From assembly GCF_017498525.1 (NCBI RefSeq), contig NZ_CP071796.1:1550001-1614000 (forward strand): DNA of 64,000 bases, in the 5' to 3' direction. The translations under genes were made by a program, and so were the position numbers. Origin of the DNA: Ottowia testudinis (GTDB taxonomy: Bacteria > Pseudomonadota > Gammaproteobacteria > Burkholderiales > Burkholderiaceae_C). The notes below the pieces were generated by a model. It was not told the origin of the DNA. It made no database searches and worked only from the letters and a program-made list of their open reading frames with translations. This document shows positions 9,858 to 19,500 of the stretch, piece by piece (position 1 is the stretch's first letter; each line of letters begins with the position of its first letter).

Positions 9858-10586
9858 ATGGCTGGTCACAGCAAATGGGCCAACATCCAGCACCGCAAGG
9901 GGCGACAGGACGAAAAGCGGCAGCGCATCTGGACCCGCGTGGTGCGCGAAATCATGGTGGCGGCGCGCACCGGCGGCGGCGATCCGTCGGCCAACCCGCG
10001 CCTGCGCCTGGCGATTGAAAAGGCCAAGGCCGCCAACATGCCGGCCGACACCGTCAAGCGCAACATCGACAAGGCCACCGGCAACCTCGAAGGCGTGAAC
10101 TACGAAGAGATCCGCTACGAGGGCTACGGCATCGGCGGCGCCGCCGTCATCGTCGACACCATGACCGACAACCGCGTGCGCACCGTTGCCGAGGTGCGCC
10201 ACGCCTTCAGCAAGTACGGCGGCAACCTGGGGACTGAAGGCTCGGTGGCGTTCCAGTTCCGGCATGTCGGCCAGCTGTTCTTTGCGCCCGGCACCGACGA
10301 GGAAAAGGTGATGAACGTGGCGCTGGAGGCCGGCGCAGACGATGTGATCACCGACGACGACGGTGCCATCGAGGTGCTGACCGAGCCGGCGCAGTTCGAA
10401 GCCGTGAAGGCCGCGCTGGAGGCCGCCGGGCTGACGGCCGAAGTGGCCGAAGTCACCATGCGCGCCGACAACACCATCGACCTGACCGGCGACGACGCCG
10501 AGCGCATGCAGAAACTGCTCGACGTGCTGGAAGACCTGGACGACGTGCAGGATGTGTTTCACAACGTCGAGATGGAGCTGACTTGA
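9858..10586 (+). CDS. yebC: YebC/PmpR-family regulatory or translation factor
   Basis: 242 residues, starting [18 protein letters not shown], the invariant YebC opening. Later [41 protein letters not shown] and [14 protein letters not shown] cover the family's three domains. YebC proteins have been described as transcription regulators and more recently as factors that help ribosomes through difficult sequences. The stop overlaps a small lipoprotein gene by 4 bp (TTGA). Confidence 0.95.
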   Translation: MAGHSKWANIQHRKGRQDEKRQRIWTRVVREIMVAARTGGGDPSANPRLRLAIEKAKAANMPADTVKRNIDKATGNLEGVNYEEIRYEGYGIGGAAVIVDTMTDNRVRTVAEVRHAFSKYGGNLGTEGSVAFQFRHVGQLFFAPGTDEEKVMNVALEAGADDVITDDDGAIEVLTEPAQFEAVKAALEAAGLTAEVAEVTMRADNTIDLTGDDAERMQKLLDVLEDLDDVQDVFHNVEMELT

Positions 10587-10765
10587 TCCGCCTGCCGCCG
10601 CGCGCGCTGCTGGCGGCCCTGCTGCTGGCTGGTTGCGGCGGTGGCAGCGAAGTGTCTTGGTGTTTCAGCGACGGCTCGGGGGCCGTCTCTGCCGGGTACA
10701 ACACCACGCAGTGCCCGCCCGCGCCATCGGCCAGGCAGGCGTTGCCTGCCGGCGCAGCGTTTTGA
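10583..10765 (+). CDS. Small putative lipoprotein
   Basis: 60 codons from a TTG that overlaps the yebC stop (TTGA). The product has a basic start, a hydrophobic stretch and a lipobox LLAGC at about residues 14-18, then a short mature part containing two more Cys. Export and lipid attachment are likely if it is translated; no function can be assigned. The coupling to yebC and the clean lipobox are the support. The gene ends at the edge of a repeat A copy. Confidence 0.5.
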   Translation: MIRLPPRALLAALLLAGCGGGSEVSWCFSDGSGAVSAGYNTTQCPPAPSARQALPAGAAF

Positions 10766-10828
10766 ATCAAATCGGCCTCCAGCGCTTGCCAGTCAAGCGC
10801 AGGCAGCTCCTGATTGAATAGCAATCAA
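10760..10828 (-). repeat. Repeat A copy upstream of the type III methyltransferase
   Basis: On the minus strand: GATTGCTATTCAATCAGGAGC, then GCGCTTG-ACTGG-CAAGCGC, a perfect hairpin, then TGGAGGCC. It reaches the ATG of mod and separates it from the small lipoprotein gene. Confidence 0.9.
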
Positions 10829-12817
10829 ATGACCGTCGTCCAACCCTTTTTCACTGCTCCCAGCCCCGCCGCCCAAAAGCTGGAGCTGCTGCGCGCGCTG
10901 TTTCCGCAGGCCGTCGCCACCGACGAGGCTGGGCATATCACCGTCAGCGCCGTCGCCATCCAGCAAGCGCTGGACCCGACCAACCCCGCTGGCGTGCGGG
11001 TGGAAGAAGACGGCTACGAACTGCGCTGGGCCGGCAAGCGCGAGGCGTTCCACACCGCCTTCGTGCCGCCCGGCAAGATCGTGCAGCCCTTGCCCGGCGA
11101 CAGCAAGCACTGGGACAGCACGCACAACCTGCTCATCAAGGGCGACAACCTGGACGCGCTGCGCCTGCTGCGCCAGAGCTATTTCGGCGCCGTCAAGCTG
11201 ATCTACATCGACCCGCCTTACAACACCCAAAGCGACGCCTTCATCTACCGCGACGACTTCACGCAAAAGCAAAGCCAAATCCTGACGCAACTGGGCTACA
11301 GCAAAGAGAGCGCTGAATACATCCAGAACATCTACGGCGCGCGCACGCACAGCGGGTGGTTGAGCTTCATGTACCCGCGGCTGCTGCTGGCCAGGGATTT
11401 GCTGCGCGACGACGGGGTGATATTTATTTCCATTGACGACCACGAGCAGGCGCAGTTGAAACTGCTGTGTGATGAGGTGTTTGGGCAGGAGAATTTCGTT
11501 GCTCAGTTTGTCTGGGAGGGTGCCAATAAGAACGATGCTCGTCAAATTGGCATTGTTCACGAGTATGCGTTGGTGTTTGCTCGTGAACGTAATAGCCTGC
11601 CTAGAGAATGGTCTTTAAAAAAAGAGGGCGTTGAAGCCGTTTTATCTGAAGTGGCGAGACTGAAGGGACTCCACCACGAAGATTATAAAAAAGCATCTGA
11701 AAGTTTGGGCTCCTGGTTCAGGGCAATGAAAGCTACACCTGCCTTCATGCTTCGACGCTTTCGCTACATTGATGCGCGTGGTGCATATAAGGAGGACGAT
11801 CCTACAGCGCCGGGGGGACGAAAATTTGACCTTGTCAATCCAATAACCAAGAAAGTCATTCCGCTGCGTCGCAATAGGGGATGGAGTTTCGATCAAGAAG
11901 AATTCGAAAAAATGGTTGGCGAAGGTCGGATTTCGTTTGTTACAGAAAACAGCATCATGGTGCGGCGCTATCTTCATGAGACAGATAGCATTACTCCGCC
12001 CAGCGTCCACTATCAACCTGCTCGATCTGCCTCGGAGCGCTTGAGTCGATTAATGGGAGGGAATGTATTTGACTTCCCAAAAGATGAAAACGTTATTGGT
12101 AATTTCATCGAAATGGCAACCGATGCAGACGACAGAGATTGCATCGTGATGGATTTTTTTGCAGGCTCCGGCACCACCGCTCATGCGGTCATGCTGAAAA
12201 ATGCTTTGGATGGCGGCCAGCGCCGCTTTATCCTGGTGCAGATTCCCGAAAAAATCGACGCCAAGAAGCAAAAAGAAGCCCATGGCTTCGTCACTGAAAC
12301 CCTGGGTCGGCCCGAGGCCACCATTTTCGAGATCACCGCCGAGCGCCTGCGCCGCGCGGGCGCGAAGGTCAACGCCGAAAAGCCCGATGTGGACACCGGC
12401 TTTCGCGTCTTCGCCCTGGCCGACGACCCCGATGCGCTGATTCTGCAAAAGCCGCTGGCCGAGGCTACGCAGGCTGATATGCTGCAATTTCAAGAGCGCC
12501 TGACGCAGCCCCAGCCTGCGCAAACGGCCAAAATCATCTACAACCTGCTGCTGGCCGAGGGCTTGCCGCTGTCGACCCAGGTGCAGGCGCTACAAGAGGG
12601 CGCGCTGTACCGCGCCGGCGACGTGCTGCTGGTGCTGCAGGCGCTGGACACCGAGGCGCTGGCCCGCGTCATCCGCGAGGCCAGAAGCGCTGGCGAGCCC
12701 GTGCAGGCGCTGTCGGTGTATGCGCCCTGGGTGCGCGACGACAACTTTCTGCTGGGGCTGAAAACCCTGCTCGAAACGCTCGACATGTCGGAAGACAAGC
12801 TGCGCCTGCGCGGCTGA
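10829..12817 (+). CDS. mod: Type III restriction-modification system, Mod methyltransferase subunit
   Basis: 662 residues. N6-adenine methyltransferase and DNA-recognition subunit. Motif IV DPPYNTQSDAF at about residue 128 comes before motif I FAGSGTTAHAV at about residue 444, the beta-class order of type III Mod proteins. The segment between them is the target-recognition domain. It is much richer in A+T: 11641-11700 has 25 G/C of 60 and 11881-11940 has 24 of 60, while the flanks resemble the rest of the window. The start is placed at the ATG at 10829; a TTG five codons upstream lies inside a repeat. It overlaps res by 1 bp. Confidence 0.93.
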   Translation: MTVVQPFFTAPSPAAQKLELLRALFPQAVATDEAGHITVSAVAIQQALDPTNPAGVRVEEDGYELRWAGKREAFHTAFVPPGKIVQPLPGDSKHWDSTHNLLIKGDNLDALRLLRQSYFGAVKLIYIDPPYNTQSDAFIYRDDFTQKQSQILTQLGYSKESAEYIQNIYGARTHSGWLSFMYPRLLLARDLLRDDGVIFISIDDHEQAQLKLLCDEVFGQENFVAQFVWEGANKNDARQIGIVHEYALVFARERNSLPREWSLKKEGVEAVLSEVARLKGLHHEDYKKASESLGSWFRAMKATPAFMLRRFRYIDARGAYKEDDPTAPGGRKFDLVNPITKKVIPLRRNRGWSFDQEEFEKMVGEGRISFVTENSIMVRRYLHETDSITPPSVHYQPARSASERLSRLMGGNVFDFPKDENVIGNFIEMATDADDRDCIVMDFFAGSGTTAHAVMLKNALDGGQRRFILVQIPEKIDAKKQKEAHGFVTETLGRPEATIFEITAERLRRAGAKVNAEKPDVDTGFRVFALADDPDALILQKPLAEATQADMLQFQERLTQPQPAQTAKIIYNLLLAEGLPLSTQVQALQEGALYRAGDVLLVLQALDTEALARVIREARSAGEPVQALSVYAPWVRDDNFLLGLKTLLETLDMSEDKLRLRG

Positions 12818-15816
12818 TGCACGGCCTTGACGCGCCCATGAGCAGCCATCCGCAATTTCAGTACACCCGCCTGGCCTATCAGGCGCAGGCGGTGCGCAGC
12901 GTGGAGCAGGTGTTCGACGATGTTCGCTTCATCGCCCCGCGCGACGTGCATGGCAACCCCACGTTTGCACCGCACGAGGCGGCCGACACGCTGCGCGCCA
13001 ACATCGACGGCGTGCGCGCGGCCAACGACGTGGAGGCTGGCACGGTGAGCGTGCCGCACACCGCCACGCCGGCGCTGCAACTCGACGTGCTGATGGAAAC
13101 CGGCACCGGCAAGACCTTCACCTTCATCGAGACCATTCACCGCCTGCACCAGAAGTTTGGGCTGGCCAAGTTCATCGTGCTGGTGCCGAGCAACGCGATT
13201 CGGCAGGGTACGCTGCGCACGCTGCAAACCACGGCGGCGTTTTTCGCCCGCGAGTACGACAACCAGAAGATCAGCGTCGTCAATTACTCCGACAAGACGG
13301 TGGCCGGTTTCATCCACGCGGCCAATCGCGGTATCTCGGTGATGGTGGCCACCTACCAGTCGTTCGCCGGTGACAGCAAGCTGATCCACAAGCGCGGGGT
13401 GGAGGCCAACCTGTTCGGCCGCGCCCGCAGCTACATGGAGGCGCTGGCGGCGATGCGGCCGGTGCTGATCATCGACGAGCCGCACCGCTTCGAGGGCCGG
13501 CAGACGCAGGAATACCTGACCCGCTTCAACCCGCTGCTGACGCTGCGCTTTGGCGCCACCTTCAAGCGCGACGAGTTCACCAACCTGATTTACACGCTGG
13601 ACAGCCTGGAGGCGTTTCGCCAGCGCCTGGTCAAGGGCATCACGGTGGACACGGTGGGCACCGGCAGCGACATGGCCGAGACGCTGACGCTGTTGCAGGT
13701 GAGCGGCACGGCCAAGGAGCGCGAGGCGCTGGTGCGCTACCAGAAGGCCGATGGCAAGCCCGCCACGGTGGCGTTGCGCGCCAAGACCAACCTGGGCGAG
13801 CAGACCGGCCTGAGCTGGCTGGACGGGCACGTGGTGGAGAAGATCACCAAGGCCGAGCTGCTGTTTACCAACGGCCTGGCGCTGCCGCTGGAGGTGCCGG
13901 TGGGCTACGGCATGCTAGCCGACGAGGTGCAGTCGATGCTGATCGCGCGCGCCATCGGTAACCACTTCGAGCGCGAAGAGGCGCTGTTCCAGCGCGGCGT
14001 CAAGGCAATCAGTCTGTTTTTCATCGACGCGGTGCACAAATACCTGCCCGACGGCCAGCGCCCGGCGGTGCTGCGCGCGCTGTTCGAGCAGCATTACCGC
14101 GCGCAATTGCAGGCCGTGCTGGCGCGCGACGAACTGGACGCCGACTACCGCGCCTATCTGGAGCGCAGCGCGGGCGATGTCGGGCGCGTGCACCGGGGCT
14201 ACTTCGCCCGCTCGCACAGCGAAAAGGGCGAAGAGGAGGCCATCAAGCTCATCTTGCAAGACAAGGAAAAGCTGCTGTCGTTCGACACCGACCTGCGCTT
14301 CATCTTCAGCATGTGGGCGCTGCAAGAGGGCTGGGACAACCCGAACGTGTTCACCCTGTGCAAGCTGGCGCCGAGCAATTCGAAGATCACCCGGCTGCAG
14401 CAGATTGGCCGTGGCCTGCGCCTGGCGGTGAACCAGCAACTGGAGCGGGTGCCGGCGGAGGACGCCGAGTTCGACGCCATCAACGACCTGACGGTGGTGG
14501 TGCCGGCCAGCGAGGGCGATTTCGTGCGGGCGATTCAGGGCGAGATCAGCGCCGCCAGCGTGCGCCGGGTGTCGGCGGTGTTCGACGATGGCGTGCTGGC
14601 CCAATACGGCGTGGCGTTGAGCACACGGCAGGCCAACCGCGTGCTGGACGCGCTGGCGGCCATTGGCCTGATTGAGCTGGATGACCTGAGCGGGCAGGCC
14701 ACCTTGCTGTGGCCGCGCCAGCAATACCAGGCGCAGCGCGAGCGCATTCTGGCCGCGCTGCGCGCCATTGCCAACTTGCCGCCCAACGGCGGGCAGAACA
14801 TGCTGCGCTATCTGGACCTGTATTACGAGGGCGCGGGCCAAGTCAAGGCCAAGCCAGACAAGAAGCCGCCCACGCTCGCCGTGCGAGGTGAGCAGTTCGA
14901 GAAATTCCGCGGCCTGTGGAGCAGCCTGAACCACGATGCCGTGCTGCGCTACGAGCTGGACAGCGTGCAACTGGTGGAGAGCGTGCTCAGCCGCATTGAC
15001 GCGCATTTCGACATCAAGCCGCTGGCCATCAGCGTCACGCGCGCCAGCCAGGTGCACAGCGTCAACGAGGTACGCAGCGAGCAGGCGGCTTACAAGGTGT
15101 TGCCGCATTCGGTGTTCACGCTGGCCGGCTTTGTGGGCGAGCTGGCCAACGGCACGCGGCTGTCGCTGCACACGGTGAGCGACATTTTGCGGCGCATGCC
15201 GGCGGAAAAGTTCGCGCTGATCGCGCGCAACGAGAACCGCGCGCTGATCACGCTGCGCGAGCTCATCATCCGGTGTGTCCACGAATTGGTGGTGAACAAG
15301 GTGACTTATGAACTGCGCGAGGTGCGGGTGCAGACGGCGTTGACCGACCGCGCGGGGCAGTTGCTCAAGACCATTCCGCTGGCGCTGTGCGGCGCTGAAA
15401 CGCACGACATGGCCAATACGGCAGTGCGGGAGAAATCGCTGTATGCCAATCCGCTGATGCCGGTGGACAGCCAGATCGAGCGCGACACGGTGGATGAATC
15501 CAGCCTGCCGCAAGTGACCGTGTTCGCCAAACTGCCCAAGGTGAATATCCCCACGCCGCTGGGCAACTACAACCCCGATTTTGGTTACGTGGTGGCGCAC
15601 GGCGGCAAGCCCACGGCCTTGTACCTGGTGGTGGAAACCAAGGGCTACGACCAGTACGCCGACATCCACGACAAGGAACGCTGGAAAATCGAAAGCGCAC
15701 GCCACTTTTTTGCCGCCCTGGCGGCGCGGCAGGTGCCGGTGGTGTTCAAAACCAAGCTCAATGGCCAGTCGCTGGCCGCCTTGGTGGCCGATTTGCAGCC
15801 GGCCAGCGGCGCCTGA
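12817..15816 (+). CDS. res: Type III restriction-modification system, Res endonuclease/helicase subunit
   Basis: 999 residues. Superfamily 2 helicase core: METGTGKTFTFIET (Walker A, about residue 94), VLIIDEPHRF (Walker B, about 220), and ITRLQQIGRGLRL (motif VI, about 525). A C-terminal PD-(D/E)xK nuclease is visible as NPDFGYV (about 918) followed by LYLVVETKGYD (about 940). With Mod it cleaves DNA after ATP-driven travel between two head-to-head sites. A second start at 12838 (MSSHPQFQ) is possible. The pair is complete and sits between yebC and purD, probably acquired as a unit. Confidence 0.95.
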   Translation: MHGLDAPMSSHPQFQYTRLAYQAQAVRSVEQVFDDVRFIAPRDVHGNPTFAPHEAADTLRANIDGVRAANDVEAGTVSVPHTATPALQLDVLMETGTGKTFTFIETIHRLHQKFGLAKFIVLVPSNAIRQGTLRTLQTTAAFFAREYDNQKISVVNYSDKTVAGFIHAANRGISVMVATYQSFAGDSKLIHKRGVEANLFGRARSYMEALAAMRPVLIIDEPHRFEGRQTQEYLTRFNPLLTLRFGATFKRDEFTNLIYTLDSLEAFRQRLVKGITVDTVGTGSDMAETLTLLQVSGTAKEREALVRYQKADGKPATVALRAKTNLGEQTGLSWLDGHVVEKITKAELLFTNGLALPLEVPVGYGMLADEVQSMLIARAIGNHFEREEALFQRGVKAISLFFIDAVHKYLPDGQRPAVLRALFEQHYRAQLQAVLARDELDADYRAYLERSAGDVGRVHRGYFARSHSEKGEEEAIKLILQDKEKLLSFDTDLRFIFSMWALQEGWDNPNVFTLCKLAPSNSKITRLQQIGRGLRLAVNQQLERVPAEDAEFDAINDLTVVVPASEGDFVRAIQGEISAASVRRVSAVFDDGVLAQYGVALSTRQANRVLDALAAIGLIELDDLSGQATLLWPRQQYQAQRERILAALRAIANLPPNGGQNMLRYLDLYYEGAGQVKAKPDKKPPTLAVRGEQFEKFRGLWSSLNHDAVLRYELDSVQLVESVLSRIDAHFDIKPLAISVTRASQVHSVNEVRSEQAAYKVLPHSVFTLAGFVGELANGTRLSLHTVSDILRRMPAEKFALIARNENRALITLRELIIRCVHELVVNKVTYELREVRVQTALTDRAGQLLKTIPLALCGAETHDMANTAVREKSLYANPLMPVDSQIERDTVDESSLPQVTVFAKLPKVNIPTPLGNYNPDFGYVVAHGGKPTALYLVVETKGYDQYADIHDKERWKIESARHFFAALAARQVPVVFKTKLNGQSLAALVADLQPASGA

Positions 15817-15844
15817 AAACCCGATTCATGTCACATCAAGCAGT

Positions 15845-17125
15845 ATGAAAATCCTCGTCATCGGCAGCGGCGGGCGCGAGCACGCGCTGGCCTGGAAATT
15901 GGCGCAATCACCCAAGGTGCAGCAGGTCTACGTCGCGCCCGGCAACGGCGGCACGGCCACCGCGCCCAATTTGAAGAACGTGCCCATCACCGACTTAGGC
16001 AAGCTGCGCGATTGGGCGCTGGCTGAAAAAATCGGCCTCACCGTGGTCGGCCCCGAGCAGCCGCTGGCCGCTGGCGTGGTGGACGACTTTCGCGCCCACG
16101 GCCTGCGCATCTTCGGGCCGACGCGCGCGGCAGCGCAGCTTGAAAGCTCCAAGGCCTTCAGCAAGGACTTCATGCAGCGCCACGGCATTCCCACGGCGGC
16201 GTATGACACCTTCACCGACGCCGCGGCCGCCCACGCCTATGTCGACAAGATGGGCGCGCCCATCGTCGTCAAGGCCGATGGGCTGGCGGCGGGCAAGGGT
16301 GTTGTCGTCGCTGCGACGAAAGAAGAAGCGCATGCCGCCATCGACGACATGCTGGGCGGCAACACGCTGGGCGTGGCGCACAACCAAGGCGGCGCGCGCG
16401 TGGTGATCGAGGAGTTCTTGCACGGCGAGGAAGCCAGCTTCATCGTGTTGTGCGACGGCAAGAACGTGGTGGCCATGGCCAGCAGCCAGGACCACAAGCG
16501 CCTGAAAGACGGCGACGAAGGCCCCAACACCGGCGGCATGGGCGCGTATTCGCCCGCCCCCGTGGTCACGCCCGATGTGCACGCGCGGGCCATGCGCGAC
16601 GTCATCCTGCCGACGGTGCGCGGCATGGACCAGGACGGCATCCCGTTCACCGGCTTTCTGTACGCGGGCCTGATGATCGATTCGGAAGGCAAACCCAGGA
16701 CGCTGGAGTTCAACACCCGCATGGGCGACCCGGAGACGCAGCCCATCCTGATGCGGCTGAAATCCGATCTGGTCGATGTGCTGCTGGCCGCCACGGCGGG
16801 CAAGCTGGACGAGGTCGATTTGCAATGGGACCGCCGCGTGGCGCTGGGCGTGGTGCTGGCCGCTGGCGGCTATCCGCTGAACCCGAAAAAGGGCGACCTG
16901 ATCGGTGGCCTGCCCAAACCCAGCGACGACGTGGTGGTGTTCCATGCCGGCACGGTGGCTGAAGGAGCGGAGGTCAAGACGGCGGGCGGCCGCGTGCTGT
17001 GCGTCACGGCGCTGGCCGATTCGGTCAAGCAGGCGCAGGCCAAGGCTTACGACGCGGCGCGCGGCATTCATTTCGACGGCATGCAGTACCGGCGCGACAT
17101 CGGCCACCGCGCGCTGCGTGGCTGA
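15845..17125 (+). CDS. purD: Phosphoribosylamine-glycine ligase
   Basis: 426 residues. ATP-grasp enzyme making glycinamide ribonucleotide, step 2 of purine synthesis. The start MKILVIGSGGREHALAWKL is the classic PurD opening. IVVKADGLAAGKGVVVA (ATP-binding), SSQDHKRLKDGDEGPNTGGM and the LEFNTRMGDPETQ metal-binding motif are all present. The acyltransferase gene follows within 9 bp, so an operon with hemF is likely. Confidence 0.97.
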   Translation: MKILVIGSGGREHALAWKLAQSPKVQQVYVAPGNGGTATAPNLKNVPITDLGKLRDWALAEKIGLTVVGPEQPLAAGVVDDFRAHGLRIFGPTRAAAQLESSKAFSKDFMQRHGIPTAAYDTFTDAAAAHAYVDKMGAPIVVKADGLAAGKGVVVAATKEEAHAAIDDMLGGNTLGVAHNQGGARVVIEEFLHGEEASFIVLCDGKNVVAMASSQDHKRLKDGDEGPNTGGMGAYSPAPVVTPDVHARAMRDVILPTVRGMDQDGIPFTGFLYAGLMIDSEGKPRTLEFNTRMGDPETQPILMRLKSDLVDVLLAATAGKLDEVDLQWDRRVALGVVLAAGGYPLNPKKGDLIGGLPKPSDDVVVFHAGTVAEGAEVKTAGGRVLCVTALADSVKQAQAKAYDAARGIHFDGMQYRRDIGHRALRG

Positions 17126-17134
17126 GGCGCGCTG

Positions 17135-17806
17135 GTGAGCAGCTTGCCCGCGCCCGTCGCCATCAGCGACTACCCCACGCCGTACCCGCTGCAACCGCGG
17201 GGCAGCGCCTTGGCGCGCTGGCTGATGCGCTGCTGGGGCTGGCGCATCGTGTTCGACGGCCTGCCGGCGCGGCAGGGCGTGTTCGCCGTGTATCCGCACA
17301 CCAGCAACTGGGATTTTCCGGTGGGCATCCTCACCAAGTGGGCGCTGGGCCTGCAGCTCAGGTTTTGGGGCAAGGACGCGCTGTTCAAATACCCGCTGGT
17401 GGGCCGCTGGATGCGCGCCGTGGGCGGCGTGCCGGTGCAGCGCACGTCGGCACGCGGCGTGGTGGGCAGCACGGTGGCCGCGTTCAACCAGGCGCGGCGC
17501 GACGGCGCCATGTTCTGGCTGGCCGTGGCGCCCGAGGGCACGCGCAAATACATTCCGGGCTGGCGCACCGGCTTCTACCAGGTGGCCGTGCAGGCCGATC
17601 TGCCGGTGTGCCTGGTGCGCTTCGACTGGCGGCTGCGGCAGGTGCGCGCGGTCGATTTCATTCGCCTCACGGGCGATCAGGCGGCCGACTTCGCGCGCAT
17701 GGCCACGATCCTGGCCGGCGTGCAAGGCCACACGCCAGCACTGGCCTCGCCCGTGGCGCCGCTGGATGCCAGCGTGCCGCGTACTGAAATGGTGGTCAAG
17801 AAATGA
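17135..17806 (+). CDS. Lysophospholipid/glycerol acyltransferase family protein
   Basis: 223 residues from a GTG. The PlsC-type acyltransferase signature is visible: [10 protein letters not shown] at about residue 52 is the H-x4-D catalytic motif, and [18 protein letters not shown] near residue 133 is the substrate-phosphate-binding EGTR block. Family enzymes acylate lysophosphatidic acid or related lipids; the precise substrate is uncertain. It overlaps hemF by 4 bp and follows purD by 9 bp. Confidence 0.85.
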   Translation: MSSLPAPVAISDYPTPYPLQPRGSALARWLMRCWGWRIVFDGLPARQGVFAVYPHTSNWDFPVGILTKWALGLQLRFWGKDALFKYPLVGRWMRAVGGVPVQRTSARGVVGSTVAAFNQARRDGAMFWLAVAPEGTRKYIPGWRTGFYQVAVQADLPVCLVRFDWRLRQVRAVDFIRLTGDQAADFARMATILAGVQGHTPALASPVAPLDASVPRTEMVVKK

Positions 17807-18741
17807 TGAATGCCGCGACGGCGACCGACGCCAACCCAAGCACGGTGCGGGCCTACCTGATCGATCTGCAAGCGCGCATCACCGCCGCCATCGAGGCGCT
17901 GGACGGCCACGGGGCGTTTCTGACCGACGCCTGGACCAAGCCGCCGGGCGAGCCGCTGCAAGGCGACGGCATCACCAAGATCATGGAAGGCGGCGCGGTG
18001 TTCGAGCGCGCGGGCGTCGGCTTCTCGCACGTGCGCGGCCCCAAGTTGCCGCCCTCGGCCACGCAGCACCGGCCCGAGCTGGCCGGCGCGCCGTTCGAGG
18101 CCATGGGCGTGTCGCTGGTGTTCCACCCGCAGAGCCCCTACGTGCCCACCGTGCACATGAACGTGCGGATGATCGCCGCCGGCCACCCGGGCGCCGAGCC
18201 TGTCTGCTGGTTTGGCGGCGGCATGGACTTGACGCCGTACTACGGCTTCGACGAAGACTGCACGCACTTCCATCGCGTGTGCCGGGATGCGCTGGCACCG
18301 TTCGGCGACGACAAGTACCCGCGCTTCAAACAGTGGTGCGACGAGTACTTCGTCAACAAGCACCGCGGCGAGCCGCGCGGCATCGGCGGCATCTTCTACG
18401 ACGATTTTGCCGAGGGCGGCGCAGCCAATGGCTTTGCGCTGATGCGTTCGGTGGGCGATGCATTCCTGGATGCCTACCTGCCCATCGTGCAGCGCCGTGC
18501 CGGCATGCCTTGGGGTGAGCGCGAACGTGAGCATCAGCTGTACCGGCGCGGGCGCTATGTTGAATTCAACCTCGTGTGGGACCGCGGCACGCACTTCGGT
18601 CTGCAGTCGGGCGGGCGCACCGAATCGATTCTGCTGTCGATGCCGCCGAGGGTAGCGTGGGCCTATCAACGCCAACCCGAGCCGGGCTCGGCTGAAGCCG
18701 TGCTGACCGAACGCTATTTGGTGCCGCGCGATTGGGTGTGA
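17803..18741 (+). CDS. hemF: Oxygen-dependent coproporphyrinogen III oxidase
   Basis: 312 residues. Converts coproporphyrinogen III to protoporphyrinogen IX in heme synthesis, using O2. Family motifs include [79 protein letters not shown] split across its C-terminal half, and the final RDWV. It starts within the acyltransferase stop (ATGA overlap). Confidence 0.97.
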   Translation: MMNAATATDANPSTVRAYLIDLQARITAAIEALDGHGAFLTDAWTKPPGEPLQGDGITKIMEGGAVFERAGVGFSHVRGPKLPPSATQHRPELAGAPFEAMGVSLVFHPQSPYVPTVHMNVRMIAAGHPGAEPVCWFGGGMDLTPYYGFDEDCTHFHRVCRDALAPFGDDKYPRFKQWCDEYFVNKHRGEPRGIGGIFYDDFAEGGAANGFALMRSVGDAFLDAYLPIVQRRAGMPWGEREREHQLYRRGRYVEFNLVWDRGTHFGLQSGGRTESILLSMPPRVAWAYQRQPEPGSAEAVLTERYLVPRDWV

Positions 18742-18754
18742 AATTCGCAGAACA

Positions 18755-18865
18755 ACCAGACGCGAAGATCACTCGAAGAACGCGAACGCAACAGCCATGA
18801 AAGTACTGTGTTTGAATTTTTCCGCGTCCTTTGCGAATCCGTTGCGTCCTTCGCGTCCGGTTTTC
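18755..18865. repeat. Repeat family B (CGCGAAGGACGC type)
   Basis: Left part has ACGCGAAGATCACTCGAAGAACGCG; the right part has the complementary-sense CGCGTCCTTTGCG and GCGTCCTTCGCGTCC. An imperfect long hairpin between hemF and nadD. Related copies lie at 36205-36345 and 42641-42766. Confidence 0.75.
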
Positions 18866-18876
18866 AGCAGCGTTGA

Positions 18877-19500
18877 ATGACCACAGCCCCTCGCATCGGC
18901 CTCTTCGGCGGCGCCTTCGATCCGCCGCACGACGCGCATGTGGCACTGGCGCGCGCGGCCATCGGTCAACTGTCGCTCGACCAGCTGCACATCGTGCCCA
19001 CTGGCGATGCGTGGCACAAGACGCGGCCCTTGAGCCCCGGCGTGCACCGCCTGGCCATGTGCCAGCTGGCGTTCGCCGATGTGCCCAAGATGGTGGTCGA
19101 TGATCGTGAACTGCGGCGCGACGGCCCAACCTATACGATCGACACCCTCACCGAGCTGCGCGCCGAATACCCGGGCGCTGAGCTGTTCCTGCAGATCGGC
19201 GCCGACCAGGCGGCGGCGTTTCACACTTGGCGCCGGGCGCCGGAAATTTTGCGTATTGCTACCCTATCGATAGCTGTTCGCGCTTATTCAGAAAGCGCTG
19301 ACGCGGTTTTTGATGTCAAGAATCCGCTGGCGGGCTTGAGCGTCAGCCCAGCCCATGTCCGCATTCTCAACCTGTCCGCCATGGCGCACAGCGCGACCGA
19401 TGTGCGCCGCCGGGTGGCCCAAGGGTTGCCCATCGGCCATCTGGTTCCAGCGCCCGTCGCCGGGTATATTGCCGAAAACCACCTCTACCAAGGCCCCTGA
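18877..19500 (+). CDS. nadD: Nicotinate-nucleotide adenylyltransferase
   Basis: 207 residues. Nucleotidyltransferase forming deamido-NAD. GLFGGAFDPPHDAHVALA holds the ATP-binding HxxH-type motif, IVPTGDAWHKTRPLSPG is typical, and the end has AHSATDVRRRVAQG, the family's SST-R-like block (here HSATDVR). An insertion at about residues 128-147 (IAVRAYSESADAVFDVK) matches a repeat A copy. The rsfS start overlaps the stop by 1 bp (TGATG). Confidence 0.94.
   Translation: MTTAPRIGLFGGAFDPPHDAHVALARAAIGQLSLDQLHIVPTGDAWHKTRPLSPGVHRLAMCQLAFADVPKMVVDDRELRRDGPTYTIDTLTELRAEYPGAELFLQIGADQAAAFHTWRRAPEILRIATLSIAVRAYSESADAVFDVKNPLAGLSVSPAHVRILNLSAMAHSATDVRRRVAQGLPIGHLVPAPVAGYIAENHLYQGP
19262..19318 (+). repeat. 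Repeat A copy inside nadD
   Basis: CGATAGCTGTTCGCGCTT, a short loop, AAGCGCTGACGCGG and TTTTTGATG: 6-bp hairpin arms kept. Read in frame, it encodes about 19 extra residues of NadD. Confidence 0.85.

Noticed and set aside
15581-15844. Upstream extension of PurD by 88 residues
   Set aside because: It overlaps the end of res in another frame, and MKILVIGSGGREHAL is the conserved true start.
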